Assembly (NCBI GenBank): GCA_021234155.1
Contig: JAJEKV010000021.1
Coordinates: 16,631,563 to 16,695,562, forward strand
Source: Isoetes taiwanensis
Lineage: Eukaryota > Streptophyta > Lycopodiopsida > Isoetales > Isoetaceae
Length of the DNA: 64,000 bases
Direction of reading: 5' to 3'
Both the position numbers and the translations under genes were made by a program. The notes under the pieces are model-generated. The model did no database searches and was not told the origin of the DNA. It was given only the letters and a program-made list of their open reading frames with translations. Positions 46,049 through 64,000 of the stretch are shown here, piece by piece (positions within the stretch are counted from its first letter, which is position 1; each line of letters starts with the position of its first letter).

Positions 46049-47425
46049 CTGATATATATATGTTCTTATGTTTGTCCTCCTAAATCCGACCGTTGATCCG
46101 AGATCCTACGGCTCACGTGGCTTTGGGACGTATCCTACGGCCCAGATGGCTTGGGAGTTTGTGTATAGACTATATATGTAAGCGATCCTACGGTCCAGGT
46201 TGATTTGATCCTGATCGTCGGTGTGAGATCCTACGGCTCACGTTGCTTTGGGACACATCCTACGGTGCACATGGCTTTGGAAATTATATGTAATCGATCC
46301 TACGGTCCAGGTTGTTCTTGATCCTGATCGTCGATCTAGGATCCTACGGCTCATGTTGCTTTAGATTTTTGCCACATGGCACGATCTCGGCCCTTGATCG
46401 GGTCCAAGATCCTACGGCCCACGTTGAATGCTCATCCTTTAAGGAAAGGCTTTTAAAATTTTTATGTTGTGTGGGGGATTTGAACCCTGGTCATTGGCAC
46501 CCCAACCCCCCATTCTAACCACTAGACCAAGCATTAATTCTATGAACAAATTATGTTTCAAATATACTTAAGGGTAACAATCCAGTTAAGATAAAATGGA
46601 GTATAACATTCTAACTAGTTCAAAAGAGTTCTAGAATGTTCTGGAAGGCTCTAGAAAGTTCTAGAATCTTCTAGAAAGTTCCAAAATATTCTAGAAAGTT
46701 CTAGAACATAATGAGGGAATCTATGAAAATTCTCCCAGAAAGTTTCAAATTGTTCTAATAGGTTCTAGAATGTTCGAGAATGTAGGAATCCATGGGAAGG
46801 TAAGAGAATCTAGGAAAATGCTTCCAGAAAGTTCTAGGATATTTTGAAAGTCTCAGAATGTTCCAGAAAGTCTTAGAATGTTCCAGAAAGCCTTAGAATG
46901 TTCTAAAAAGTTCTAGAATGTAAAGGAATCCAGGAGAATCTAACAGAATCTAAGAAAATCTCATAAAATGTGAGAGAATCTAGGAAAATGTTGATGTAAG
47001 GGAATCTCTTAAAATCTAGGGGATCTAAGGGAATCTTCATAAAATCTAAGGCAATCTAGGAAAATGTTGATGAAATCTTAGAGTATCTAAGGGAATCTTT
47101 ATAGAATCTCTTTGAATCTCATATAATGTAAGGGAACCTAAGGCAATCTCATAAAATCTAAAGGGATTTAAGGGAATTTAAGGGGATCGTCATAGAATCT
47201 TGGAGAATCTACGGAAATCTAATGGAATCTAGAGGGAATCTTATAAAATTTAGAGGAATCTCCACGAAACCTCCAAGAGAACCTTGGTAGAATCTTAGAG
47301 AATCTATGAATTTAGAGTATTCTCCAGACATTCTTTTAGAATGTAGGGCACGACAAGAACTTGCAGCATAGGAACATGCTAAAACTCGAACATGCACCGT
47401 AGGACGCATTAAATTTCTTGTATAT
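46049..47425 (-). mobile_element. HSR element, copy E8 (inverted)
   Basis: Same arrangement as E7, ending at 47425 next to another TA tract (47420-47443). tRNA-like block at 46465-46534, CACGTG at 46114-46119, heat-shock-like arrays around 46620-46720. A segment near 46995 is shorter than in E7. No protein-coding capacity. Confidence 0.85.
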
Positions 47426-47443
47426 ATATATATATATATATAT

Positions 47444-50400
47444 ATCCTCCTATATATTCCTCCTATATATATAATTATTAAAAAAAATTCCGGCTCCAAA
47501 AAGGGTCATTTTGGAATTATGTATATTTATTTTCAGGGAAAAAATCAGAGTAAACTTAAGATAATGTGTGTTTTTGGAAACCATATTTTTTTCCGACTGT
47601 TATTCCCACGGCCCACCACGTGTGCCTTCTATGCCCCTCCCTCCGAGAACCTCCCGTCCTCCTTGCTAGGGCCGTCTCCGCATCCCCCGTTTGCCAATTC
47701 CGGTGTAATTTTTGTGGTTTCTTTAATTTCAAGCTTATATACTGATTTTCAGGCATGAATTCAATGTAAAATCAGCAGTATGTATAAATAACGGAGCTCT
47801 GTGCATGCACAATTTTAAAGCCGACATTGCAAAGCGCAGGAGGCATTTAGAATAGCTCTTTTGAACCGAGCAAACTTCATTGTTCCTGCATCGCACAGTC
47901 CTTGCCTCACATCTCTTCCTGCACCTATACCCTAGCTGTGAAAAAAAACGGAGAGAATCCAGGTACGGCACTGTATAGTTGATATTAGAAAGAATTTGAT
48001 TCGAAGGCAATTTGTAAAATTAACCCTTGGCGCTGCAGATAACGAAGGCCTTCTGTTATTTTAATCTGGAGTAGGATGAGGCAAACGCTGCCTACCGACG
48101 AAAAATAAGAAAGGCGGAGCTTCCATCTGTGTTAGGCCCAATTGACTGTAATTCTAGAGGGCACAAAACTGTATATTTACAGTTCTGTGTGTTTACCAGT
48201 TAAAAAATATGAAGCCACCGCCTTCTGCCATAGGTAATACTTCTTCTAGTTTGACGAATTTAGAATCCAAGCAAAAATTCAGGATGTCTTCCTTATCACT
48301 CAGAAAAACGTCGACAAGGTAGATGATTTGCTGGTAGAATGTTTGCGGTTTGTCGTTGAAGCTTTGACAAGACAGAGACCTGGATGTTCTTTCTTGGGCT
48401 TCAATTTGGAAATAGAGTAAAATCATGTCTAAATCCAGTATCAAACCTGGAAATGCTGCGAGATTTTGCTTCATGGTCTCGCTAATAACCAAGGCCATGT
48501 CTGTATCAGAGCAAGAACAAGGTTAGTTAGATGCCTGCGGTGCTAGATTTCCAAGTCTATATTAAGGCATCAGGTAAGAATCATACCTCTGGAGCATATT
48601 TTGGGCTCCATTAGACAGATGCAAACGGTGTTGAGTTGATTCTGTCGAAAATCGGCCATGTGCACATGTGTAATTTCAGGCATTCGGCCAGAGCACAGGC
48701 AAGCCCACCATAAATCGATGCATGGAAAAACCGATATGTAGATGCTGGTAAATGAATCTGTGGCCTTCCTAACAATCATTTTCCAATAAATCTGGAAAGC
48801 TCTGCTATTTTGGATCTTTGTCCAGGTGATTTAAGAGCAAACAGTTTACTATGCATAAAACATCGAATTGGGCGCTATCCATTTTGGATTTGGACCAATT
48901 CCTTGAGACCATTGATTTGGAGAAACGAATTTGAAAAGATTTGCAAACAAATGGTGAGCAGAGAAGGCAAATAATGGAAGAAGCAAAAAACACAAGCAGC
49001 GCGGATAGGGAAAACCGCAAGATGACCATTGGAATTGGGAGTGGAACCCTAACGAACATTGGTATAAATTAAATGTTTTTGAAAGAACTCTAAAGTCTGC
49101 TTTTTGATTGACCAAGTGTAAAGAATACATAAAGACAAATTATAACATAAGCTGAAGTCAATACTTATAAATTGTCAGCCTCAAGGTAAAATCATGTTTA
49201 AATCTGGTATCAAACGTCGAATCCCGTCGGATTTTGCTTCACATTCTTGCTCTGTCTACCCTTTCTTTGTTGGAACAGACATTTCTGTGTATTGTTTAAT
49301 ATGATAGAACAACATGCATTACAAGGAGAGCTCTGCAGATGACAGAACTTTGTCGCTCATCTAGTTTCAATAATTGGCATCACTGTTTCACAAACTCTTG
49401 CTTTCCTTTCTAGAATATCAAACTTCCCAATCCGTATAGCCTTCATAAATCAAATTAGTCAATATTCCAAAGAAAAACCCTAGGCATACATGTCGCATGT
49501 GTTTTATGCGTTGGCAACTAAAGTGCTATGAAACCATTGCAAATTTTAAATTGCAAACGTCCACTTAGTGTTCCATTAAGATTTGATGTTGTAGCCATTC
49601 CATGCATATCAATGCTAAACAATTTCTAAATTCCATAGATCTACTATTCAACTCTATTAATTTAATCCTCACTTCGGCTCAATTATAGGCTAGCTTTTTT
49701 GACGTGTATGCATCATAGAAGGCTCTATAAGTTTAAGTTTTTTAGGGCATCTTATTATCCTACATTTCGGACTCTTGGAGAAATCCACACGCACCAACTT
49801 GCTTAAATAAAACCACTACCCAACATGCGAGTTAGGCGGCTAAGTATAAACATTGTAGGCAAATTTAGTTAAAATAGATTTTGTGCATTCATTTGTTAGC
49901 AATAAAATATTTATTCTCTTCTTCAAGTATACTATGATATTTAGTTCATCTATTTATTCCTATCTTTAATAGGCTATCTGCGGCTACTTTAGAGGGGCTT
50001 CAGAATAATAACAAGCAAGGAAGAGAGTGATATGCACAAGGTGCATATGCATTAAAACTTAAATCTATCTACAATATTCTGACTCATAGCTAACAAAGCT
50101 ATATAATTCACAATACAACATTGTACTACATACATTACACTACAACGACCACTACCCAACTATTACTAACAAATACTTCCCATTGAAATTGTATTGTTGG
50201 ATGCACAAGACGCCGGCAACTGGCCCTGGCCAATCCATAGGCGACAACTACCACTGTGACCCGCATATTCAACAACATTTCACAGTTGTCTAGGACTCAC
50301 ACTCGACAAAATAGTCCTCGACCTACGAACTGAAGTCTTTATACACGGACAACTATACACAGCACTCACACGCGTGCGAAAAAAAGAAGATGTGCTGATC

Positions 50401-50481
50401 CTTCTTGACAAGTCCAACACCAACAAAACCACAACCAACGTCGTCTACAAAGAACTACTTCTGTAAAAAAGGTGCGTACTC

Positions 50482-50513
<32 letters not shown>

Positions 50514-50640
50514 ATCTATCTCATGCCCAAGATGTAGATGGAGCACCGATCCCCTCGGAGATCGATGCTCCCTCTACACCATGGGCGTCGCACCGAAAGT
50601 CGCAGCTGCGCTCACACTATCTCCTCCCAATTTGGGTTAA
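47444..50640. other. Unassigned, possible degraded plant gene on minus strand
   Basis: A minus-strand frame at 48193-48498 (starting MALVISETMKQNLAAFPGLI, about 100 codons) looks protein-like. Possible companion stretches lie at 48570-48779 and 48805-48900 (MDSAQFDVLCIVNCLLLNHL). They cannot be joined into one frame. About 49187-49250 is a diverged repeat of 48417-48480 (shared AAAATCATGT, AAATC, GTATCAAAC words), which suggests an old tandem copy. I do not recognise the family. A tract of about 25 A lies at 50483-50509. Confidence 0.3.
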
Positions 50641-50649
50641 ATTTCTTAT

Positions 50650-50712
50650 TCATGTGGAAACCCTTCCGGTTTTCCCACAAACCCGGAACCCGGAAGGGTT
50701 TCCATTAAAAAA
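50650..50712. repeat. Fold-back CCGGAAGGGTTTCC repeat, left group
   Basis: GGAAACCCTTCCGG and its reverse complement CCGGAAGGGTTTCC face each other around a short loop. The same unit is amplified at 52110-52330. The two groups bracket about 1.4 kb (50713-52109) that has no recognisable gene, so they may mark the ends of a fold-back element. Confidence 0.75.
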
Positions 50713-52109
50713 TAAAATCAAAGAGGATTTTTGGGTCGACGATATCCACCATTCATAAATATAGCTCATTCAATGCATATTCAATGCATGCTACAGAATT
50801 GGACGAACAATTTTTGGAAGCAAAAGTTCCTGTTTTAGTTTGCATGTGGGTTTTTTCTAACGCTTGATAATCTGGGTTTTTTCTGGCGATTCCGGAATGT
50901 TTGTTAATGGGTTTTTTCTGGCGATTAATTTCTTCAATCTTTTTCTTTGTTTTCATTGGAATAGCTTAGTTCTATCTTATCCATGTCAAATAGGATTAAT
51001 TTTTGTTTTGTAGGGCAATCTGATGGTCTTACGAAGCTCAATCTGAAGAGCTCTGAAGATTAAAAATTTGCCACGGATTTGAAGGCGCGCAGAGGCGATT
51101 TTTGGAAGTGCAGAATAAAAATGGGTATGGTATGGAATGCTGTTTTTTCTAAAAAGGCCTTGTTGGGTCGGGTTCCTTTTGCTGCTTCGGCCTATTCGTT
51201 CGCCATATCCATCCAGCTCTTGTCCGAATGAGAAAAAGCTAGTCCAAGAATGCATTTCTGGGCTCTCTTCCTTTAGCTGGTGAAGCGTCTAGCTTGCTTG
51301 CTTACTTGATTTTTCCCTCTGTTACGTTGCTATGACATTATCGGCAGGTAAGTAAATCCAACAACTAGAATTCTTCGTTTCGTAGCTGCTGACAATAATA
51401 ATTAGAGCAGATGACGAAATAGAAGAAACGGGGAGTGTCTAGCCGAAAATTCAATGAGCCGAAAGGAATAAATTACAGATGAAGGCTTTTGTATGGCCGG
51501 CTATAGAAGATAGTCTTCTCTTGATTAGAGTTGCAGAAATTTAGTTGTCTTGCTCGGTTGTTTCAGGAATAGAAGCAGGAATTCGTGATATAATATAGAT
51601 GCAAGTAGAATAAATAAGAAATTTTTGCTTTATGCTAGAAAAATTCTCAATCTATGACAGCCTGATTCCAGAGGCGCATTTTTGATAGAAACGGTGATGC
51701 AGGCTGGGCCGTTGTGATACGACAAAATTAGGGGCGCTTCTGGAACAAGCTTTGCCATGCAAAATCCAAGCATAATACAAAAACAGAGCATCCGCAATAC
51801 CATTTTGGGATCTATAGAAACAAGTTCCGATCAACCGATTCTTTACCAGGATCGAAACTTAAAAACAAAAAATAAACTTAGTGAAAGCACAAAAACGCTC
51901 CAAACTCCAACTGCTGCAGAAAAATTCCCGCGAAAGATGAAAAGAAGAGGATTCGGGTTGAAAAAGTGAAAGATGAAAAAGCTTTGGAAGATGAAAAAGC
52001 TTCAGAAAATGTGCCGCCTTAATGTCGGGCGTCCGTGTGGAAAGGCGTCCGTGTGGAAAGGCGTGAGCCATAAAGGCTCACGTGTGTAAATATTTTGAAA
52101 AAAAATAAT
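50713..52109. other. Sequence between the two fold-back groups
   Basis: No family recognised. Contains an 18-base direct repeat GTCCGTGTGGAAAGGCGT near 52030-52060. AT-rich, with short frames only. Confidence 0.4.
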
Positions 52110-52345
52110 TTTGTGGAAACCCTTCCGGGTTTTAATGGAAACCCTTCCGGCTTTCCAATATGGAAACCCTTCCGGGTTTTAGTGGAAACCCTTCCGGGTT
52201 TTCAAATTCTGGAAAACCGGAAGGGTTTCCATGGAAACCCTTCCGGGTTTTATTGAAAACCGGAAGGGTTTCCACTAAAACCCTAAGGGTTTCCATTCAA
52301 ACCTCCCGAGGGTTTCCATGGAAAGCCTTTTCCATTAAAACCCTA
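52110..52345. repeat. Fold-back CCGGAAGGGTTTCC minisatellite, right group
   Basis: About ten units of GGAAACCCTTCCGGGTTTT in both orientations, with spacers of 5-20 bases. Some units read AAAACCCTAAGGGTTTCC, which contains the plant telomere-type word AAACCCTAA. Extensive self-complementarity. Confidence 0.85.
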
Positions 52346-52448
52346 AGGGTTTCCGTGGGAGGCCAACCCAAATTCCAAGCGTTTTCCAGAACCATCGTCG
52401 CAAATGGGTTCAACTCCCGGGGGTGCCCAGGCCGGCCAGGCTCTGCCG

Positions 52449-55363
<2,915 letters not shown>

Positions 55364-56429
55364 TCGGTGATTTCAGTTTGCTGGTTTAACTGGCAGTGAA
55401 CATTTGGGTGGCACTATGCATTTAGTTACAAAAATCAAGCAATACACTGTTGTAGCATATGTTTACATCATGGATTTTTCATATTTTGAAAATTTCAGGT
55501 TGATCTGCAGCATATGGCCTGGTTTACTTCTGTAAAACATGCATAAGCCATAGGGTGATCAGATAGTTTCATTTGCTTGCAGTAACATTTGTCTGACATA
55601 TGACCACCATATTGCTAATACTATGCTCAATTTTATAGGAGGGGTGTACAAATACAAATAAGCAAGCCCTGATGGCAAGTAACAGCAATATACAAGAATC
55701 TGAATCTCCAAATGAATGGTATGCGGATTTAAAAGCGCACAGATACAACTTATTGGGATGCCCAGCTCCAAATCAAGCGACCACTGGACAGAATATCGGC
55801 TGCTAACAACAATAAAAGTGCTGATAAATGTCAACAATCTATGATGGGAAGGCTTGCTCCAAATCGGGCAGTGCAAATGGTATTATCTTGCCAAAATAAA
55901 GCGGTAAGCTACTTAGAATACAAATGGAATTCACGTTTGACCTTTACCCATATTTACATAGGATTTACAAAATTTGGCTTGGCATAATCTAATGATAGTC
56001 TTTTAAGTGAATAAAATTAACCAAAAGTTTCAATGCCTACATGGGCATTACATATGAGACTTGATCTCTTGATCATTTATTACAAGCAGTTATGAGAATG
56101 ACAAATATGTTCTTGAACTTATACCATGGAACGTACTACACAACGATCCTCCATTGGCTGACAATGATTTCGGTGCTGACCTGAGTGACTTAATACATGC
56201 AATGTCAACTCATGGAAGAGTTCAAAATATACACGGTAAGTTTATTATAAGGATTCCCTGTAATTCTGTTTTATTCTCAAGTTTAGGGAGAAAAATTCCT
56301 ATTGGAACACATAGGTTGCGGGATGGGTCCCTATGTACATAGGGACCCCTCCTGTTCCCTATGTACAAAACCCAGGGGACCTACCTCGCATCCCGGTAGG
56401 AGGTAGGCTAAAATTTTATATATATATCT
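55364..56429. other. Spacer between 2.8 kb copies
   Basis: No recognisable gene. Near its right end, 56324-56347 is a perfect 24-base palindrome centred on TATGTACATA. It is followed by CCCGGTAGGAGGTAGGC, the reverse complement of the terminus seen at 22227. Confidence 0.5.
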
Positions 56430-60596
<4,167 letters not shown>

Positions 60597-61577
60597 TATG
60601 GAAGCCTCGACATTGAATCTTCTCCTACTTTCCATGTAACTGACTCAGATTAAAGATCTTTTGTCTAAGAAAATACATAAAACTGAGATTCATAGACAAC
60701 CGAAGTTAAATAGATAACTCAGATTAAAGAACATAAAACTGAGATTCATAGACAACCGTAGTTAAATAGATAAACGACTGCAATATTAGATACATACAAA
60801 TCTATTGCTAACTACATATGAAAGCGGCATCTGCAGAAAAATCCATCATGTGAATACTCCATTGGGTCCACCAAAGCTTTACAAAAAATATCAAAACTAG
60901 GTGTTCATCCAAATGTGTCGCTATGTTTGCAAAAAGTTGAAAATATGTCTAATGATCTGTGATTGATTAACATATAATATAATGTTTCTATGCTCCTTAT
61001 AGAGAGATGTTTCTAAGTTCTTGCATATGCTACAATATACGTTGCATATACTACGGCAGAACATAGTTAACATACGACAACTAAAACAGCATAAAAACTC
61101 AGACTATGGAAGCCTCATCATTGAATCTAAAACTTTCCATGTAACTGACTCAGATTAAAGATGTTTTGTCTAAGAAAATGCATAAAACTGAGATTCATAG
61201 ACATCTGAAGTTAAATACATAGACGACTGGAATATTATATACATACTAATCTACTGCTAGCTACCTATGAAAGCAGCATCTGCAAAAAAAATCCATCATG
61301 TGAATACTCCATTAGGGTCACCAAATTTTATTCAATTGTTACAAAGAATATCAAAACTAGGTGCTCATCCAGATGTGTCACGGTATTTGCAAAAGTTCAA
61401 AATATGTCTAACGATTAGTGATTGATCAACATATAATATAATGTTTCTATGCTCCTTAATATGTTATGCAGAGAGACGTTTCTAAGTTCTTGGACAAAGC
61501 ATCAAAATGTACATTGCATGTATTACGGCAGAACATAGTCAATATACGACAATTAAAACAGCATAAAAACTCAAGAC
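60597..61577. repeat. Tandem duplication, units of about 0.5 kb
   Basis: 60597-61104 and 61105-61577 are diverged direct repeats (both start TATGGAAGCCTC and contain AACTGACTCAGATTAAAGAT). Inside the first unit a block of about 65 bases (AGATTAAAGA...CATAGACAACCG) is repeated once more. Non-coding. Confidence 0.8.
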
Positions 61578-62096
61578 AGTTTTCAGAGGTGGGAAACAAA
61601 GAGAGACCTAAACTAGGGAAGTGGTGTGCGCTGCCATAGTCAACATACAACAATTAAAACAACATAAAAAACTCAAACAATTGTGAGAGGGAAACAAAGA
61701 CAGAACTAAACTAGGCCGGACAGCAGATGCCATGGGATGAAATCAAATGCCAAGGAATCCCAGGACCTCACAACATGCCTCTAAGTGCCTCTTTATCCTG
61801 TGAGCTAACACATTATTCTGAAGACGTTATCATGATGCAGAGAATTTGCGACATCCAGAACATTTTGTCTCCAACCATTTACTTTTGCTATACCTCAGGC
61901 TCCAACCATTTACTTTTGCTATAACTAGTTACAAAAGCTATTTCAAAAATCAGTTCCCACAAAATGATTCTCTCCATTTTCTATTCTCAAGACTGTCTTG
62001 GGGTGCACAGTAAACCTGAACACAGGGATTCTCACCTAGCTACGAGATAAATGCAGGTGAAATATACATAATTATACAGAATCAAACAAAACACAC

Positions 62097-63197
62097 CTGT
62101 GGGTGAGCCCGTATTCATTCTCTGAAAATCATTAACCATACAGGTCTTGCACCAGTGAGAAAGACACCTTGTGTACCTCCAACATTTTTAAAAGGAATAA
62201 TCTTTGGGGGCACCATACTACCATCCGTTTCTTCTTCAAGAAATAGATCAAGCTGCAGCCTGACAAAATGTAGATTTCTTAATGTTGAACTGTTGTCATT
62301 GTCAATCACCATCCCGCTAACAGAACCATCTTGCATGCTGGAACTACTTTCGGGATGTTCAAAACAAAAGGCCCGATATGCAATTACAGTGCCATCATTT
62401 AGTATCGCAGAAAGATAAGGCCGGCTAAATTTTTCACCCCATTTTTCCATGCATAATTCAATAGCTTTCATATGGGTGTTAGATTCATTAACTCCATTAG
62501 AATTATCAGTGTCGATGGAATTTGAGGATGCCATCTTCCCTTTGGTTCCTTTGTCAGATAAAATACGTTTTCCATCTGTAAAATCTTCAACCTTATATAC
62601 ACAAGATACACTTGGGAGCTCATAAATTTCCAGAATGCCACTTTCCCTGCAGACAATACAGTAAATGTCTCCTTGCTCAAAACCGAATGTTAATCCTCTT
62701 TCCAATGGGTCAGGTACACGTGCAACCTGATAAAAAGATTTCCTGCACAAACTGTCGGCCCCTGTGTATAGTATTCAACAGTAACTTCTCCTAATGTTTC
62801 ACCAATTTCTAGAACCTGCCGTTTCAATTCAAATTTATATCAATGAAGTTGAAAACTAAACATGCCATTTGGTCACTTTCCGAATTAGGCATGTGAATAG
62901 AGAAGCTTACCATTGTCCTTGTTTCTAAGCTGATAATAAAATATGCATGGTATTCTTCCTCTTCTAACTTCCTTGTTGCTGTAGACTCCACATTATTAGC
63001 ACGACCAAGCTTGTAATAGACTCTCCATACGCCTATACACCCAGGAAGCTCAACCTGCAATAATTGCACTCTAAAGTTCACATAACTTAAAGCCATGAAC
63101 AAGAGCTAATAAACTGCACCTCTGTTATGAGCTCTGGCCATATGGAGCAACTAAGCACTGAGATGCTGCCATTTTTACCATGGCCAGAACATGCAAC
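62097..63197 (-). pseudogene. CPSF160 (CPSF1-like) fragment, decayed
   Basis: Exons on the minus strand: 63197-63120 (VACSGHGKNGSISVLSC, PELITE), 63054-62911 (VELPGCIGVWRVYY, EEYHAYFIISLETRTM) and 62815-62097 (VLEIGETLGEVTVEYYTQGP, AGNLF; then one frame over GLTFGFEQGDIYCIVCRESG ... GVFLTGARPVWLMIFRE). These follow the order of plant CPSF160, the largest subunit of the mRNA cleavage and polyadenylation complex. Damage: about 80-100 residues missing between AGNLF and GDIYC, with a frame change near 62750. There is also a TGA at 62115-62117 where the family has Arg (FRERLR), a CGA-to-TGA change, and Trp where Arg is usual in SIRPE (CGG to TGG). Splice sites remain intact. Downstream and upstream exons were not found. 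Confidence 0.8.
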
Positions 63198-64000
63198 CTG
63201 CATCATCATGCAAACAACGCGATAAGGCATACAATACAACGAATAAACAATAGAAGTGTGCACTTCAAATTTAACCTGCATTTTGATGACTAGTAGTCCT
63301 CACATAAATGAAGTCTTCAAACATAAAAGATTTGTTTGTCGCAGCTCTAGAGCAAGAAAGGCTCTCCAGAATGTCCAGAACAGCCACACATCTTCAAATA
63401 ACTACAATAAAACTATGCAATCCAAGCATACATGCAGGACTTACACATATCAATTGTATCTCTGCCTCTGGCAATCCCGCTGTCAGTTTGAAAGAATCCA
63501 TTCAACTAGAGCCATAGAATGCTCAAATGCTTCGGCATCATTAAAAGATCTATAGAATACTGAAAATACTCTGGCTTGACCAAGGCAATGGATTGTTTAA
63601 CTTCAGAATTTGCCGATAACCTGCTACAATTCTCTCCCCTTAAAAGAAAGTCTGAGGGGAAGGACATACTGATAGAAAAGATGGGTGATGCTCTGCAAAG
63701 AAATTAGCATGATCTTCAGACAAAACTAATTATACAGGATCCACTTGGGGCTCCATAAGTTAAAAAATGAGATAAAAACTTGACCCAGAAGAGGAGTTGG
63801 ACATATCTTCTACACCGCCAGGGTGAACGGTAAATATGTGATAAACTGGAATAGATAAATCACGTTTGTGGCATATTCAATCGCAACAACAAAAGTCTTC
63901 AAATCCAAAATTTATGGATGTGCACCTAGATCACCTGCCCAGAACTCTTATATGCACGCATCATCCGAAGCATTTCCATCACTTTGCTATATATTGCCAA
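63198..64000. other. Unresolved right edge
   Basis: Would be expected to hold further upstream CPSF160 exons if the gene continued. I could not identify any. Short frames only. Confidence 0.35.

Overview
The window is nuclear DNA from a land plant and is AT-rich, repeat-dominated and gene-poor. Spliced, plant-like coding pieces recur: an MTHFR piece, a papain-type protease with an inhibitor propeptide, a mitochondrial-type ClpP, an erlin, an NFRKB-like DEUBAD protein, ARMC8 and CPSF160. Introns have GT-AG ends. I could not name the species. I see no complete single-copy host gene. Every recognisable coding piece is truncated, frameshifted, fused or interrupted, apart from one open DUF4283-type ORF (5349-6125, minus).

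Layout. 1-5341, 16394-22226 and 22595-25482 are three copies of one segment (A, B, C). A and B begin with a broken MTHFR fragment. A DUF4283-like ORF lies just past the end of A. About 6.7-16.4 kb is mostly non-coding, with dispersed repeats and one truncated copy of the element called HSR here. 25.3-28.6 kb holds more HSR copies, partly as a tandem duplication. 28.6-32.7 kb consists of degenerate AGATTC minisatellite and three copies of another repeat. 33.7-39.9 kb is a mosaic of gene fragments from five unrelated genes, all on the minus strand and many with intact splice sites. From right to left they are ARMC8, NFRKB-like, papain-like protease fused inside an exon to ClpP, and erlin. 41.4-47.4 kb is a large inverted repeat: two HSR copies on each side of a (TA)n tract. 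47.5-52.5 kb is mostly unassigned, with a fold-back minisatellite at 52.1-52.3 kb. 52.6-55.4 and 56.4-59.2 kb are direct copies of one 2.8 kb segment. The right edge carries a decayed CPSF160 fragment, also on the minus strand.

The HSR element is the best candidate for a new system. It has defined ends, sits in (TA)n tracts and contains unbroken arrays of alternating TTC/GAA (perfect heat-shock-element architecture). It also has a tRNA-Gly-like A box/B box and a tail with G-box and DRE core motifs. The second notable point is that differences between duplicated segments fall largely at CAG/CTG trinucleotides. That points to systematic miscalls at methylated CHG sites, or to a real CHG-targeted mutational process, and it affects how the frameshifts here should be read.
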